A stretch of 64,000 bases of DNA, taken from Mangifera indica (taxonomy: Eukaryota > Streptophyta > Magnoliopsida > Sapindales > Anacardiaceae). The stretch lies in contig NC_058140.1 in the NCBI RefSeq assembly GCF_011075055.1, positions 18,229,945-18,293,944 on the forward strand, in the 5' to 3' direction. The position numbers and the translations under genes are program-made. The notes beneath the pieces were generated by a model. It searched no databases and was not told the DNA's origin. It saw nothing but the letters and a program-made list of their open reading frames with translations. Below, piece by piece: positions 62,843 to 64,000 of the stretch. Position 1 is the first letter of the stretch. The number at the start of each line of letters is the position of its first letter.

Positions 62843-63513
62843 CAACGGTAAAAATTTTATTTACCTATCTCTAATCATTTAAATTTATTTATTTTAAAAA
62901 TAAAAATATCATTTTATTTTAATATTAAAAATAAATTTAAATATGATTTTATTTTTTTCTTAAATTTAAAAAATTAATTTTTCTCTCTTAAACCAAATTT
63001 GAAAAAATCAGATTTTTCTCTAAAGTTTAGTTTCAAATTTGATCACTCTCTTCGACACCATCACCAGTTGTCTCTCCCTCCCAATAGTTCCCCTTCTTTC
63101 GACAGTCGATCTCAACCCCTCTAATGCCTGAAAGATGTCGTTTGAAAAAAGAAATTATCTTTCTAGTCTCATCTTCGTCTAAAAAAACGATTCTTTTTTC
63201 TCAGATGACGTCTCTCGATCATCGAAAGGATGGTATAACGTTGAGGTAGACTGTTGGTGGAAAGAGAACCATTGGGAGGGAGAAACAGTTGACAATGGTG
63301 CCAAAGAGAATAACGAGATATCGAAACTAAACTCTAAAAAAAAAATTTGATTTTTCAAAATTTAATTTAGGAAAAAAAATGTTAGTTTTTAAATTTTTAA
63401 AGAAAAAATGAGATAAATTTTAACCAGTTATAAGTGAATAAATGAAAATTTTAAAATTAATAAGAAAACTTTGAGAAATCAACCTACTTTGAGTGGGAAA
63501 TAGTCCTTTGGCC
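62843..63513. mobile_element. Foldback element, copy l (left terminus lost)
   Basis: The right end ...GTGGGAAATAGTCCTTTGGCC is intact. On the left the match begins inside the arm (AAAAATTTTATTTACC), so the outer ~50 bp is missing. The core at 63010-63330 is self-complementary, with CTCTTCGACACCATCACC on the left and its diverged inverse on the right. Confidence 0.75.
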
Positions 63514-63922
63514 TAACAAAATTAACATACTAAAAATGATTGAGCGAGTAGAATAATTGAAACCGAATGTTTCAACAAGTTCACCATAATGGAATAATTG
63601 TATTACATTGACATGAATGTACCTAATTTCTTTTAACAACAATTTTTTTGTTGCTTCTTTTTAAGAATCAAAAGGTCAACTCCACTAAAATTAAATTTCA
63701 AATTACAGGTTCGGATTCGATAAAATTTTGAAAACGGGCTTTAATGATTTTTACACAGAAACTATATACAAATATAAAATAGACGTTAGACGTTGTCCCA
63801 TCACAATTAAAAGACCCAACCCAATTACAGTTTCTTAAGAGGAAAAGTTATTCTTCACCTTTTAATCTTGGTACTGGTTGAGAATGCAGTCAATTCTGAA
63901 GTCTCCGCAGACAAAGCTAATG
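63514..63922. other. Short intergenic region and RING gene 3' UTR
   Basis: No coding sequence. The right half is less AT-rich and probably is the 3' UTR of the minus-strand gene at the edge. Confidence 0.5.
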
Positions 63923-64000
63923 CTAAACATCGTATATGGACAGTCTCTCTTCAATAAAGACACGGCAGACGGGGCACTTCTTACACTTCTCACTGCACGT
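63923..64000 (-). CDS. C-terminal end of a C3HC4 RING finger protein (partial)
   Basis: The last 25 codons and stop read TCSEKCKKCPVCR followed by VFIEERLSIYDV on the minus strand. The Cys pattern C-x3-C-x2-CPVC is the end of a C3HC4 RING, and a short tail ending in YDV or similar is common in plant RING-type E3 ligases of this arrangement. The rest of the gene is off the right edge, so substrate and subfamily are unknown. Confidence 0.75.
   Translation of the reverse strand, partial: TCSEKCKKCPVCRVFIEERLSIYDV

Noticed and set aside
1..64000. tRNA, rRNA, CRISPR or bacterial-type operon features
   Set aside because: No tRNA-like TTCGAATCC arm in context, no rRNA and no spaced repeat array; the sequence is plant nuclear DNA.

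Overview
This window is nuclear DNA from a flowering plant, most likely a woody eudicot. The base composition is AT-rich, genes carry short GT-AG introns, and the products are land-plant families: a RAV AP2/B3 transcription factor, a malectin/LRR receptor-like protein, a GATL glycosyltransferase, an RTFL/DVL small peptide, SOG1 and leucoanthocyanidin reductase. The species cannot be fixed from sequence alone. I assembled exons by hand from reading frame, splice sites and remembered family sequences. The joins for SOG1, the RLP4-like gene and LAR each keep frame to a stop and give family-typical lengths.

Layout from left to right: (1) 1-4151, minus: organellar methionine aminopeptidase type 1, with its 3' end off the left edge. 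(2) 6162-7238, minus: intronless RAV/TEM-type AP2+B3 repressor. (3) 7239-16847: gene-poor stretch with microsatellites and two foldback elements. (4) 16848-24827, minus: nine-exon RLP4-like malectin/LRR protein without a kinase. (5) 28786-29817, plus: GATL family GT8 enzyme. (6) 32296-34226, plus: wrecked STN7-type thylakoid kinase pseudogene that lacks the kinase domain. (7) 38390-38530, plus: RTFL/DVL peptide of 46 residues. (8) 41337-46540, minus: SOG1-type NAC factor of the DNA damage response, with five SQ sites and a hAT-like insertion in its second intron. (9) 46542-49655: four foldback elements in a row. (10) 50382-58490: tandem segmental duplication of about 4 kb per copy. (11) 59864-61663, plus: complete leucoanthocyanidin reductase with all three diagnostic motifs. 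(12) 63923-64000, minus: last 25 codons of a RING finger gene.

The genes do not form a pathway cluster. The strongest structural signal is a family of long foldback (inverted-repeat) elements, about 490-940 bp. Their termini resemble GGCCAAA(A/G)GACTATTT followed by CCCACC(C/T)AAGG, and several are bounded by 9-bp target duplications, as for Mutator-like elements. About a dozen copies or partial copies lie here, often close to gene 5' ends. One copy sits in only one arm of the tandem duplication. The other arm keeps the unoccupied target, which is internal evidence of transposition and gives an order of events.
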